A DNA stretch of 27,161 bases from a virus, in IMG/VR virus record IMGVR_UViG_3300025860_000073, positions 1 through 27,161 of that record, one strand, 5' to 3'. Below, piece by piece: positions 7,357 through 16,100 of the stretch (positions within the stretch are counted from its first letter, which is position 1; each line of letters begins with the position of its first letter). Below the pieces are notes generated by a model. That model did not search any database. It saw only the letters and a program-made list of their open reading frames with translations, and was not told where the DNA came from. A program made the translations under genes and the position numbers.

Positions 7357-7386
7357 GCCCCCTTCTTCGGGAGGGGGCTTTCTTTT
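7357..7386 (+). terminator. Rho-independent terminator after the capsid gene
   Basis: A 9-bp G+C-rich stem, GCCCCCTTC (7357-7365) with GGAGGGGGC (7370-7378), contains one G-T wobble. It closes on a TTCG loop with a C-G closing pair (the stable UUCG tetraloop type), and TTTCTTTT follows at 7379-7386. It lies 12 bases after the capsid stop. The next gene starts 15 bases further on, so some read-through or a promoter elsewhere must supply the downstream genes. Confidence 0.93.
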
Positions 7387-7401
7387 ATATAGGAACTAAT
7401 C

Positions 7402-7803
7402 ATGAAGATTGTAAGTAGCAAGTCATTACGAGTGACCACGATGGGCGGAACAGCCGTCTTGTTTGAAGCAGGCGTGCCTCGAGAGATGTCTGAAGAAATT
7501 GGCCTATTAGCTATACAGATGGGCGCAAAAGAATACACCACCAAATTTGTTGAAGAGGCTGCAGCTGAAGAAGCAGTGTTCGAAGAAGTAGACAAAGTAA
7601 TAGATGAACTTTTTGTCGCGCCGACAGAAATAAAGCACAACACCGTCCTCGTTACTGCTCTTGAAAGAATGATGGACGAAGGCGACCCAAAGAATTTTAA
7701 AGCTGACGGCTACCCCAAAGCCGCGGCAGTGAACAAGGTTATGGGCGAGACGATCGACACTGACGCCCGAGAAACCGCGTGGGAATCAATACTAAACTCA
7801 TAG
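7402..7803 (+). CDS. Small head-region protein, function unknown (133 aa)
   Basis: The protein has a beta-rich N-terminal half (KIVSSKSLRVTTMGGTAVLFEAGVPREMSE, about 2-31), a Glu/Ala-rich helical linker (about 50-70), and a C-terminal segment RMMDEGDPKNFKADGYPKAAAV (about 89-110) leading to GETIDTDARETAWESI. The GDPxNFxxDGxPK pattern recalls a small helix-extended-helix (HeH-type) DNA- or protein-binding module, but that is only a resemblance. Proteins of this layout follow the capsid gene in other phages I associate with this architecture. A head decoration or completion role is possible but not shown. The start has a modest ribosome binding site (AGGA at 7391-7394). Confidence 0.75.
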   Translation: MKIVSSKSLRVTTMGGTAVLFEAGVPREMSEEIGLLAIQMGAKEYTTKFVEEAAAEEAVFEEVDKVIDELFVAPTEIKHNTVLVTALERMMDEGDPKNFKADGYPKAAAVNKVMGETIDTDARETAWESILNS

Positions 7804-7813
7804 GTATAAGATC

Positions 7814-8509
7814 ATGGCAGTAACAGTACAAAGCGTAATAGACAGAGCGCAGACAGTGCTTCAAGACACCACTGGTGTTAGATGGCCTGTTGTTGCAGAG
7901 CTCGTTTTGTGGATCAACGACGCGCAAAGGGAGATAGCCTTACTAAAGCCCGATGCTAGTGCTACTAACGCCACAGTCACACTTGATACTGGGACCAAGC
8001 AGGATATTCCTTCTGGTGGGAACCGCCTGTTGAAAGTTGTACGTAATATGTCTGCGGCGAGTAACGGAAACGGAAAGCGAGCAGTACGTTTAGTTGACCG
8101 TGAAGTACTTGACGCACAGACACCTGACTGGCATGACCCCACTGTTGCGGGCGATGCTGCTCATACAACGATTGTTAAGCACTACATTTATGATGAGTCC
8201 AACCCCCGCAATTTTTATGTCTATCCAGGCGTAGCTGGCAGTGCGTTTTTAGAAATAATTTACAGTTCGAATCCTGCGACTGTTGCCCAGAATGCTAACT
8301 TATCAATACCAGATATCTTCGCCAACGCGGTCATGAACTACGTCTTGTACATGGCCTACATGAAAGACGCGGAATATGCAGGTAATGCGCAAAGAGCTAG
8401 CAGTCATTTTCAGATCTTTACTACATCTGTTACTGGTAAGGGGCAGATTGACGCCATTACTAATCCGAATATGGAACGAAGAAATCCAGCACAGCAACGG
8501 CAGGGATAA
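7814..8509 (+). CDS. Head-tail adaptor-like protein (DUF6682 type)
   Basis: The 231 aa begin with VTVQSVIDRAQTVLQDTTGVRWPVVAELVLWINDAQREIALLKPD, a helical opening typical of phage connector proteins (gp6/gp4-like) that dock under the portal. It continues with GTKQDIPSGGNRLLKVVRNM (about 56-75), and PTVAGDAAHTTIVKHYIYDESNPRNFYVYPG in the middle. The C-terminal helix, about 180-200, holds NAVMNYVLYMAYMKDAEYAGN. I recall this pattern as DUF6682, annotated as a phage adaptor, but the label needs a profile search. It probably closes the portal after packaging and joins head to tail. It precedes a second connector-like gene by six bases. Confidence 0.8.
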   Translation: MAVTVQSVIDRAQTVLQDTTGVRWPVVAELVLWINDAQREIALLKPDASATNATVTLDTGTKQDIPSGGNRLLKVVRNMSAASNGNGKRAVRLVDREVLDAQTPDWHDPTVAGDAAHTTIVKHYIYDESNPRNFYVYPGVAGSAFLEIIYSSNPATVAQNANLSIPDIFANAVMNYVLYMAYMKDAEYAGNAQRASSHFQIFTTSVTGKGQIDAITNPNMERRNPAQQRQG

Positions 8510-8515
8510 TAACGT

Positions 8516-9193
8516 ATGGCGATTTCCTATGAGACGCTACTACCTGAAATACTACCAATGGTTCCAGGCTGCCCTGACTCCCTAATCCAAAACAATATTA
8601 GAGCAGCTGTGGTTGAGCTGTGCGAACGCGCGAGTGTTTATCAGCAAGAGCTAGACCCTTTAACTACGGTAGCTAATATTTATGAGTACGACTTAGAAGC
8701 ACCCTCGGGTACTAGTGTCCAAAAGATCCTGTGGGTTACTCATGCAGGCGTTGATTTAGAGCCTATTACTAGTTCCTTGTTGGAGCAGCGTATACCCAAA
8801 TGGCGTACGGAAGCGGGCGTACCTGAATACTTTCTACAGCAAACATCAAGCCTGTTTTCGCTAGCGCCTGTACCGGCAGCTACCGCGGTAAGCAGTACTG
8901 TTATAAGAGCTGTTTTAAAACCGTCACACTCAAGCACTGCATGCGACAACGACGTGATGAACGACTATCGAGACACGATCGTAAATGGCGCACTTTTTAG
9001 ATTACTAAGAATTCCAAACAAAGACTGGTCTGACATTCAAGGTGCATCAGTCTATGGACAATTATTTAACCAAGGTGTAGAAGCCGCTGAGCGTAGAGCG
9101 CGAAACGCGGACACCGGAGTACGCAGGAGCGTTAGGTATGGCGGAACAGGCGCATGGCGAACAAGACGCAGACGTTACGGTAACGGCGGTTGA
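8516..9193 (+). CDS. Second head-tail connector / tail adaptor candidate (225 aa)
   Basis: The N-terminus (ISYETLLPEILPMVPGCPDSLIQNNIRAAVVELCERASVYQQELDPLT) matches the helical opening of phage head-completion and adaptor proteins. A beta-rich centre follows (VQKILWVTHAGVDLEPITSS, SLFSLAPVPAA), then a helix with MNDYRDTIVNGALFRLLRIPNKDW. The C-terminus is very basic and Gly/Arg-rich (RRSVRYGGTGAWRTRRRR). Gene order and layout suggest a connector or tail-nozzle component; no firm family assignment is possible by eye. The next gene begins inside this one, 56 bases before its stop. Confidence 0.75.
   Translation: MAISYETLLPEILPMVPGCPDSLIQNNIRAAVVELCERASVYQQELDPLTTVANIYEYDLEAPSGTSVQKILWVTHAGVDLEPITSSLLEQRIPKWRTEAGVPEYFLQQTSSLFSLAPVPAATAVSSTVIRAVLKPSHSSTACDNDVMNDYRDTIVNGALFRLLRIPNKDWSDIQGASVYGQLFNQGVEAAERRARNADTGVRRSVRYGGTGAWRTRRRRYGNGG
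9125..9129 (+). promoter_or_regulatory. Internal Shine-Dalgarno AGGAG for the overlapping gene at 9138
   Basis: AGGAG sits eight bases before ATG 9138 and lies inside the coding sequence of the upstream gene. It decides this start: in the frame of the downstream protein no other usable ATG or GTG occurs before the conserved-looking region begins. The 56-base gene overlap is therefore likely to be real. Confidence 0.7.
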
Positions 9194-9590
9194 ACCAGTA
9201 CTTGCCCACATACGTGAAGAATGGAATTGGGTAAAACGCGGTATCGAAGAGATTTTAGCTGAGCAACCTCAGCTTACGTTCAGAGCAGAAGATGTTTATG
9301 CAGCTTGCCTGAATGAAGAAGCGCACCTCTGGGTTGCACCCGAGGGATTTGTAATTAGCACCGCAGAGCGGGATGAGTTTACAGGGGCGAGAACGTTCTT
9401 TCTCTGGTTGGCCTGGACAAAGGACCGCGGACAAAGTTGCGCGATTAAGTACATACCTTTTTTCACCAATGTAGCGAAAGAAAGTGGGTTCAAGACCCTT
9501 GAAACGCGAACGCCAGTTACAGCCCTAGAAAGATATTTCTTGGCAGACGGCTGGAGAAAGGAAACAGTGGTTTACACGAGAGAACTGTAA
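9138..9590 (+). CDS. GNAT-like virion protein, possible T7 gp13 analogue (150 aa)
   Basis: The pattern resembles a small GNAT acetyltransferase fold. There is an N-terminal helix after residue 20 (HIREEWNWVKRGIEEILAEQ) and a region PQLTFRAEDVYAACLNEEAHLW. Strands follow in WVAPEGFVISTA and ARTFFLWLAWTK, then helices around KYIPFFTNVAKESGFKTLET, and a final PVTALERYFLADGWRKETVVYTREL. The GW...YTR ending is like the last strand of GNAT-type proteins. T7 internal virion protein A (gp13, 138 aa) is of similar size and lies at the same place before the gp14/15/16 genes, but I cannot prove homology. The classic acetyl-CoA loop (Q/RxxGxG/A) is not seen, so catalysis is doubtful. Confidence 0.65.
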   Translation: MAEQAHGEQDADVTVTAVEPVLAHIREEWNWVKRGIEEILAEQPQLTFRAEDVYAACLNEEAHLWVAPEGFVISTAERDEFTGARTFFLWLAWTKDRGQSCAIKYIPFFTNVAKESGFKTLETRTPVTALERYFLADGWRKETVVYTREL

Positions 9591-10288
9591 TGAGCAGCAA
9601 ACCTAAAAAATCCGAATATAAACCTTCTGCTGCTGAGAAAGCGTCAGCTGCTGTTGCGTTGGCCGAGAACAAATACTTCAAGCAAAAGTACGACCCTCTT
9701 CTCCAGAAAATGCGCGATACGTCTACAAACGATAATAGCGTTGAGACACTTAGGGGTCGAGCTAACGCGGATACTATGCAGACACTTGCAGGTAAAGCGA
9801 GCTATGACCGCGCGGCGACTGGAGCAAATGGTGGAGCAGAAGCTCAAGCCTACCAAGCGCAGTTGGGGCTAGCAGATAAAGCGGGGCTCGAAAGAAAAAA
9901 CAATATGCAGCTTGGCGTACTAGGTACAGCTAGAGGGCAGGCTGCAGACGCAACCACGGGCATGACTGCAGCGGCAAACATGGGCGCGTCGAGAGTACTG
10001 ACCCAGGCGAAAGCGAAGCAAGAAGTTCGTTCAGCGAAATTCGGTGCATTAGCAGAAGCAGGCACTGCTTTTGTTATACAGGGCGCTAAGAATATGAAGT
10101 CAGAGGGCCAGCGTCAAAAGACCGATGCAAACGGTAACAAAATGACCAAGGCAGGCCCTGACGGAAATCAAGTACCAGATATGGAAACGGTAAAGGGCAG
10201 CTTTACGTCTCCAGTCGATGGCGCGGGCAATAAAGTCTCCGGCTTGGGTAATCGACTATCGTACTCAAACGCGTTTAGCACATATTAA
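9590..10288 (+). CDS. Probable internal virion protein, Ala/Lys-rich (232 aa)
   Basis: The ATG overlaps the previous stop by one base (TAATG). The protein is helical and rich in Ala, Lys, Gln and Gly. A long stretch (about 60-160) is prone to helix formation with repeated AQA/AGA patterns (AQAYQAQLGLADKAG; AANMGASRVLTQAKAKQEVR). The C-terminal third is polar and glycine-rich (DANGNKMTKAGPDGN). No enzyme motif is seen. The composition and position before the 197-, 757- and 2169-aa genes resemble the small internal core proteins of T7-like virions. No family was recognised. Confidence 0.7.
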   Translation: MSSKPKKSEYKPSAAEKASAAVALAENKYFKQKYDPLLQKMRDTSTNDNSVETLRGRANADTMQTLAGKASYDRAATGANGGAEAQAYQAQLGLADKAGLERKNNMQLGVLGTARGQAADATTGMTAAANMGASRVLTQAKAKQEVRSAKFGALAEAGTAFVIQGAKNMKSEGQRQKTDANGNKMTKAGPDGNQVPDMETVKGSFTSPVDGAGNKVSGLGNRLSYSNAFSTY

Positions 10289-10301
10289 GGAGCGCTAAAA
10301 A

Positions 10302-10895
10302 ATGTCACGAATAGCAATGGATTACAGCAGAGGCGGGGCAGGGATAGGCAGTGTTGGCGGCGATTTTGTTTCCCAGTTGCCAGAAGTTACCGACCCCGAC
10401 AAGACCTACGCGAGCATTACTCGCAACGACTACATGGATTATGTGAGCCAGTATCGCGGCTTCGAAGAGGACCTTCTTGATAGAGCGCAGAATGACACCT
10501 CACTAATTGATGACGCGCGAGTTAACGCCAAAGAAGCTCAGGGGCTTATGGCCGGAGTAGCTAATCGCAACGCAAACAGATATGGCGTATCACTAACTCC
10601 AGCACAGCAGCAAGAACAGTCACGCGGCCTAGCGCGCGCGAATAATCTTGGGGCGGCTCAATCAGTAAACGATGCGCGCATTGCCCAAAAAGATTTAAAC
10701 CAGGCTGCTATAGGCGACCTTATTAACATCGGACAAGGGGTCAATCGCTCCTCACTTGGTCAGATGCAAGGCGCGGCGCAGAGCGCGACTCAACGCAAGA
10801 ACGCATACGACTCTGCTAAGGCGGCTTCTAAAGCGCAAACTTATAGTGCAGTAGGTGGTCTCGCCGCTGCCGCAATTTTCGCATTCGCATTTTAG
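10302..10895 (+). CDS. Probable internal virion protein, T7 gp14-like in size and layout (197 aa)
   Basis: The 197 aa are close to T7 gp14 (196 aa). The centre is helical and rich in Ala, Asn, Gln and Arg (ARVNAKEAQGLMAGVANRNA; TPAQQQEQSRGLARANNLGA). The extreme C-terminus is hydrophobic (TYSAVGGLAAAAIFAFAF, 180-197), which could insert into or sit at a membrane. T7 gp14 is ejected and forms an outer-membrane pore at infection; the hydrophobic tail here would fit such a role, but homology is not shown. A strong ribosome binding site (AAGGAG, 10287-10292) precedes the ATG. Confidence 0.7.
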   Translation: MSRIAMDYSRGGAGIGSVGGDFVSQLPEVTDPDKTYASITRNDYMDYVSQYRGFEEDLLDRAQNDTSLIDDARVNAKEAQGLMAGVANRNANRYGVSLTPAQQQEQSRGLARANNLGAAQSVNDARIAQKDLNQAAIGDLINIGQGVNRSSLGQMQGAAQSATQRKNAYDSAKAASKAQTYSAVGGLAAAAIFAFAF

Positions 10896-10905
10896 GTAAC
10901 TACCG

Positions 10906-13179
10906 ATGAGCATAGCAGCAGGAATAGAACGAGCAGTGTCAGGCGCGCAAGCATCCTACCGTGACCAACGTGACTCTAACCGCCAACGCGAATCGCTAAA
11001 ACTGGCTCGTGAACAGCAAGACATCATTAATACCGAAGAAAACGAGAGGCTCAACGTACAGGGCTTTCGCGAGGTTATAGGTACTATTGCTCAGCACACT
11101 GGCAATATTACTGAGAAGCAAGACTACCTTTCGGTATATAACGAACGCCCAGAGGAGATTGTTCGCCTTAGTAACTTACGGCCTGAGTTTAATACATTCT
11201 TAAAATCTGACGGTACTCTGGGAGAAGCAGAACTACATAGTTTTAAAAAAAGAGGTGACCTAATAGTTCCGATGGTCAAGCGAAGGGACACTGGCGAAGT
11301 TGTTCCAATGACGAGAGGAAAGTCTGAAGCTGGTGATGACGAAGTAGTAGAGCTAACCGAGCAACAGTTTAATGACCACTTTAAAAGCCGGTGGGAATCA
11401 GGTATCAGTAAAGGGGCACTACGAGATAACGATGGAGTCCTCTACACAGGCGCGCAAGACATGGCCAGATGGCAAGCCCAAGCCCAGAGCTCAGCGCTTA
11501 GAGAGAAGTCGCTGGATATTGTTGGCGGAGATCCCGAAAGAAGTCCTGCCCAGAAAGCGCAATTTTACCAACTTGTAAATGACACGGACGATGTAGACGC
11601 TTTAAAGCAAGTCTATGCGTCTGTTGGCGGCGACGTGGACGCATTAATTGCTGACGCTGAAGCAGCCGCAACAGCTGAATGGGAGAATAGCGTTCAAGGT
11701 AAAGCAGAGCGTGAGAAACAAGACTCAGAGGAGGATCGCACCCCGCTACAGCGCGCATTAAACCCCCGAAACCAAAGAGCTATGGGACGCACTGTCGGCG
11801 ACCAAATGTCTGTCTTAGGTATAACAGATCCCGAAGAATATGACATGTTGCAGACTGTAACGACTGCGGTCGAGGAGTCTGGAATCAACGCCGCCGGTGG
11901 TAAGTCAGGGTTTTTATTCCAAAACCAAACTAACGAAGTTTATGAAAAAAACACTGCAGCTGAAAAATTCTACGATAGGCAGACCAATACTGTCGCTGTG
12001 GCTAAGGCGCTATTCCGTAACCCAGAGCTAAAAACCGAGTTCGACAAACTCGGCCCGATGGCGTTTTACGAGAAGTATGGGGACAATATTCAACAGCTTG
12101 GCAAGCCTGAGCGTACTCCACCAGACCCTTCGCAAGGCGGGTACACGCCAAAAGGTACAACTGTTGGTGGCAGACCCTCTGGGAATGCGACTACCGCACC
12201 CCAGCTGAAAACCCAACCGCCGTTCGAGCTGACTGCGGGGAACATACGCATGGCTATCAAGAATAAGACGGAGAAGGTTACAGCGGAGCAGACTGCTGAA
12301 ATCGGTTCGTTCCTTGATCGTAATGGTATTAATACCGACCAAGAATTAATTGAAGCGGCTAACAACGGCACAATAGCGCCTGAAGATGCGTTCAAAACCG
12401 CCTACATAATGGGTATGACGCATAAGGGTTCAACAACTGAAAGGATGGGTGAGGCACAAAAACTCATAAACGCCTTTACGTTTGGTGACCGAGACGTTGG
12501 TATAGCGGAAAAATCAACAATGGATTACAACGCCGCCAGCTCTGCAAGGGCCGGTGCGACTTTGCGACTTCAATACGAGCAGCACAACCTAGCCGTCAAG
12601 CAGTACGATACAGAAGCTGGACAGCAAATAGTTGAGGACACGCAGGCTTGGTCGAATGAACTGTTTGCTACTATCGGCTATATGGAAAAAGGTGATGACG
12701 GCGAATACTCAGTAGTCGAAGGTGCCACCTTTGACGGGACAAAAGATGAAGCGACTGCAATAGGTAACTTAATTAGCAGGCTAATCCCAAAAATCAATCA
12801 GGCATCTTCATCAGGTGTCTACACCGACGCAAATGGAGAACCTATCGCAAGTCCGCAGTCGCAGGCATACCTTGACCGTCTAAACCCCGCTTTAAATTTT
12901 TATGCGCAGGCAATGGCAAACGCCGATGAGGGAAGCATCTTTGGAGGACAGTTTTACGCAGACTTCTTTAGGCCAAATGCTGATGGCACTACTGACTTTG
13001 ATTTAAAAAGAATTCGTATTGCCCGTAAGGGGCCAAAGGGCGTTATACAGAGAATCGCATATGTTGATGAAGACGGTGTAAACAGCCAAGAAATCGACAT
13101 GAGCGATATCCAGAGCGACAACCCCATCGTCGCTAGACTTTTGGCCAAAGCAGCCACCGTTAACGGTATGGTTAAATAG
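10906..13179 (+). CDS. Large internal virion protein, T7 gp15-like in position and size (757 aa)
   Basis: The 757 aa are close to the length of T7 gp15 (747 aa), and the gene takes the same position between a gp14-sized and a giant gp16-like gene. The N-terminus is a charged helical region (RAVSGAQASYRDQRDSNRQR; LKLAREQQDIINTEENERL). The middle contains long polar helices. A linker rich in Pro, Gly and Thr (about 400-435: ERTPPDPSQGGYTPKGTT) divides it in two. The C-terminal half includes NFYAQAMANADEGSIFGGQF and ends in a mixed region. No catalytic motif was recognised. The predicted role is in the internal core and ejection channel, by context only. Confidence 0.7.
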   Translation: MSIAAGIERAVSGAQASYRDQRDSNRQRESLKLAREQQDIINTEENERLNVQGFREVIGTIAQHTGNITEKQDYLSVYNERPEEIVRLSNLRPEFNTFLKSDGTLGEAELHSFKKRGDLIVPMVKRRDTGEVVPMTRGKSEAGDDEVVELTEQQFNDHFKSRWESGISKGALRDNDGVLYTGAQDMARWQAQAQSSALREKSLDIVGGDPERSPAQKAQFYQLVNDTDDVDALKQVYASVGGDVDALIADAEAAATAEWENSVQGKAEREKQDSEEDRTPLQRALNPRNQRAMGRTVGDQMSVLGITDPEEYDMLQTVTTAVEESGINAAGGKSGFLFQNQTNEVYEKNTAAEKFYDRQTNTVAVAKALFRNPELKTEFDKLGPMAFYEKYGDNIQQLGKPERTPPDPSQGGYTPKGTTVGGRPSGNATTAPQLKTQPPFELTAGNIRMAIKNKTEKVTAEQTAEIGSFLDRNGINTDQELIEAANNGTIAPEDAFKTAYIMGMTHKGSTTERMGEAQKLINAFTFGDRDVGIAEKSTMDYNAASSARAGATLRLQYEQHNLAVKQYDTEAGQQIVEDTQAWSNELFATIGYMEKGDDGEYSVVEGATFDGTKDEATAIGNLISRLIPKINQASSSGVYTDANGEPIASPQSQAYLDRLNPALNFYAQAMANADEGSIFGGQFYADFFRPNADGTTDFDLKRIRIARKGPKGVIQRIAYVDEDGVNSQEIDMSDIQSDNPIVARLLAKAATVNGMVK

Positions 13180-13189
13180 AGGGCAGTAC

Positions 13190-16100
13190 GTGTCTAATCT
13201 TGGAGTCCGTAACAATAATTGGCTGAACATACGCTACAACCCCTCTAATGATTGGGTCGGGCAGACTGGCGGGGATGGTAATAACTACGCCAAATTTGAT
13301 GACCCAGTGAACGGGCTTCGAGCAGCAGACATCGTCCTAAAAAACTATGGGGCAAAGCACGGCATCGACAATCTAAACGATGCTATATTCCGCTTCGCCC
13401 CTCCCGCAGACAATAACCCGACTCCTGCATACGCAAAGTTCGTAGCGGATAAGATGGGAATCGGTGCTGACGACAAGATTGATTTAGCTGACCCCAATAC
13501 GCGTGAAAAGATGATTTCTGCGATGGTGCAGTTTGAAACGCCTGATGCGACGGATATGTACTCGTCAACTTTATTGGATAAAGCTAGAGGAGTAGATACG
13601 AGTGCTAGCTCAAAGCCAGGACTTGTCGCTAGTTTTAAACAACAAACCGCTCAGCCTACGAAAGCCAAGCAGTCTATAGAAGTAGACCAGTCAACCGACG
13701 TGGTTAGTAGTTTTAGGAAGCAGCCAAGAACACCTGAGCAAGCAGTGCTCGACACTCTTGGTGAAATGCGTGGTGATTCAAACAACTCCGTCGATGGATT
13801 GCGTAGCGGTAGACTCCAAGCTGATGACATAACTTTTGCACCCTCTGGATTAGTTGAAAGTTTCAGGCGTGGTGTTACTAGCGGCGCGCAGTCGCTTTCT
13901 TCGGATTTAACTTATATGGGCGCGGGTATTGACGCGCTTCTAGGTGATAAAGAAGGTGTCGCTACATCTATTGAGAACGCGCGAATCCAAGAAGAGTTTG
14001 CTGCTATCCCGATGGAAGGGATGCAAACCTTCGGAGAGTTTGTAGACGAGCCGACAGTCGGCGGGTTCTTTGAGCAAGTTACATCGGGTACAGGCCAGCT
14101 AGTACCTAGCGTAATTTCTACTATTTCTGGGGCAGGCGTCGGCAGTGTCGCCATGCTTCTTGGTAAGGAAACTCTAAAACAAAGTAGTCGCCAAGCCGCT
14201 AAAAACCTCATTAAAGATTCTTTGGTTGCAGTCTCCAAAAAGCAGGCTACTCCTGACCAGACGGATATTGCACAAGCTGCATTCGAAGCGACAAAAGAAG
14301 CACATGTACTAGCTAGAAATGGGTATCTACGAAATAAGACCGCTAAGCAGGGCGGCCTTATAGGCGCGGGCTTGTCTGAGTACGCCCCGTTATCAGGTTC
14401 AAATGTTAGCGAAGCGCTAGAGTCAGGCCGCGAGCTCGACGCAGGGCAAGCTGTCCGTGCAGGACTAGTCGCATTACCCCAAGCAGCTGTTGGCCTCTTT
14501 GGTGAAGTAGGCTTGTTGAAGTTAATCGCCAAGCAGGCGTCGGCAAAATCGGCAGGGCCAAACTCTGTCATGGGTAGACTAGCTGCTGCTGCTGGTGGAG
14601 GTTACGTCAAAGGTGGTGCGCTGGAAGGTGGAGCTGAACTCGTACAAGAAGAGATCGCAATCCGTAACCGTATGGATATGGACGATACTTTCACTGATGC
14701 TGACGCAAATCTCCGGCGCATGAATGCCGGTTTCGTTGGGTTCTTCGGAGGCGGTGCTGCAGGCGGAGTAGGTTCACTCGCTGTACAAGGAGCACAAGAA
14801 ATTGGCGGTGCCCCGTTGCTAGATACCGCAGCGGCAGTTGCCGAAAAAGCGTCTGATATGACGGACAGTATCAAAGAATTTATGACTCGCGCAAAAGCGC
14901 AAGACGATATAGCCGGTGCAGACGCGGACCAAACTACGCAAGAATCTGAGCGTGACATCAATGCGCAAATAGGCGCAATGCTTGACCCCTCTAGTTCCAA
15001 GGAAGCCGTTTGGATAAGCGGGACTGAACCTGATCCTAAATATAGTAAGCGCCCTAATAAAGTTAAGCAGATATTTATTAACGGCAAAGAGGTATACACA
15101 GCTTTTATACCTGGCCGCGGAACTATTATTTCGCCAGATGCAGGTGTTGTAGAAGCTGTCGTTAAGGGGCAAGCGTCTGATGCCGTACTAGCCTCGGCCC
15201 TCGGTTATAGCGCCGTAAAGACCGGCACAGAAACCGGCGTTTTCCGAGTGTATGACAGAGATGGTGGTATCGTTTCAGAGCAAGTAGTTGATGTAGCACC
15301 TGAGTCAATGGCCTCTGCTCAGAAGGCAGCCGAAGGGCTAAAGCCTGATGGTGGGCGTGTAGAGTTTATGACGACTGAAGACGCTATCGCTGATAGAGCG
15401 CGCCGCGCTGAGCCCGATGTAAAGTTTATGGATGATGACGAGGACGCAGACGCGCTTGAGACTGACCAAGATTCTAACGAGACGCAAGGCGACCAAGCGT
15501 TCGAACCTGAAACTCGTACACACAGTTTTGAAAACAAAGGCGAGACCATCGAGTCATACCAAGCTGTCGAAGGCGACAATAGCTTCGATGGCGTCGAGGA
15601 GGCTCGTACAGCATATAGCGAGATGCTTGGGTATGCCGTTGATTTCAGTACACCGTTTTATAAGCGCATGTCTAAAAGCATGCTCAATACCGCCGTTGCA
15701 CTACAGAAAGCTAATACTGATGAAGTAGTTCAAATTGCAGTTAATAGCAACGGCTCTTACCGCATTGATATTGAGACTACCCCTGACACACAAAAAATAA
15801 GAAGCCGTAACGGAAAAGGCGTGGAAGAAGAAATCTCCATGTCGGAGTTTGTACGGCGGTCGATTAGTAAGGCCGCGAGTAGTTTATCTAAGTTCAGAAC
15901 CGTAAACATTACGGCCCCTGGGTCAGATAAAGCTACCACCGTAAATCCTGTTGATTTGATGAACGCTGGACGGCGGATAGAAGAATCGGTATCGGGTAGT
16001 TTTACGGGTGGTGGTGCAACACAGTCATCGCGACAAGGGCTGCTTGCTATGTTGGGCGAGTTGCAGACGCGTGGGTATGAGGTAGATATTCAAGGCGTGC

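Noticed and set aside
8264-8280. GTTCGAATCC-like string, as in a tRNA T-arm
   Set aside because: It lies inside the adaptor gene, the flanking five bases do not pair as a T-stem, and no acceptor or anticodon stem is found upstream.
13912-14571. 219-codon open frame on the - strand
   Set aside because: It lies wholly within the giant virion gene, its composition is shadow-like, and every other gene in the window is on the + strand.
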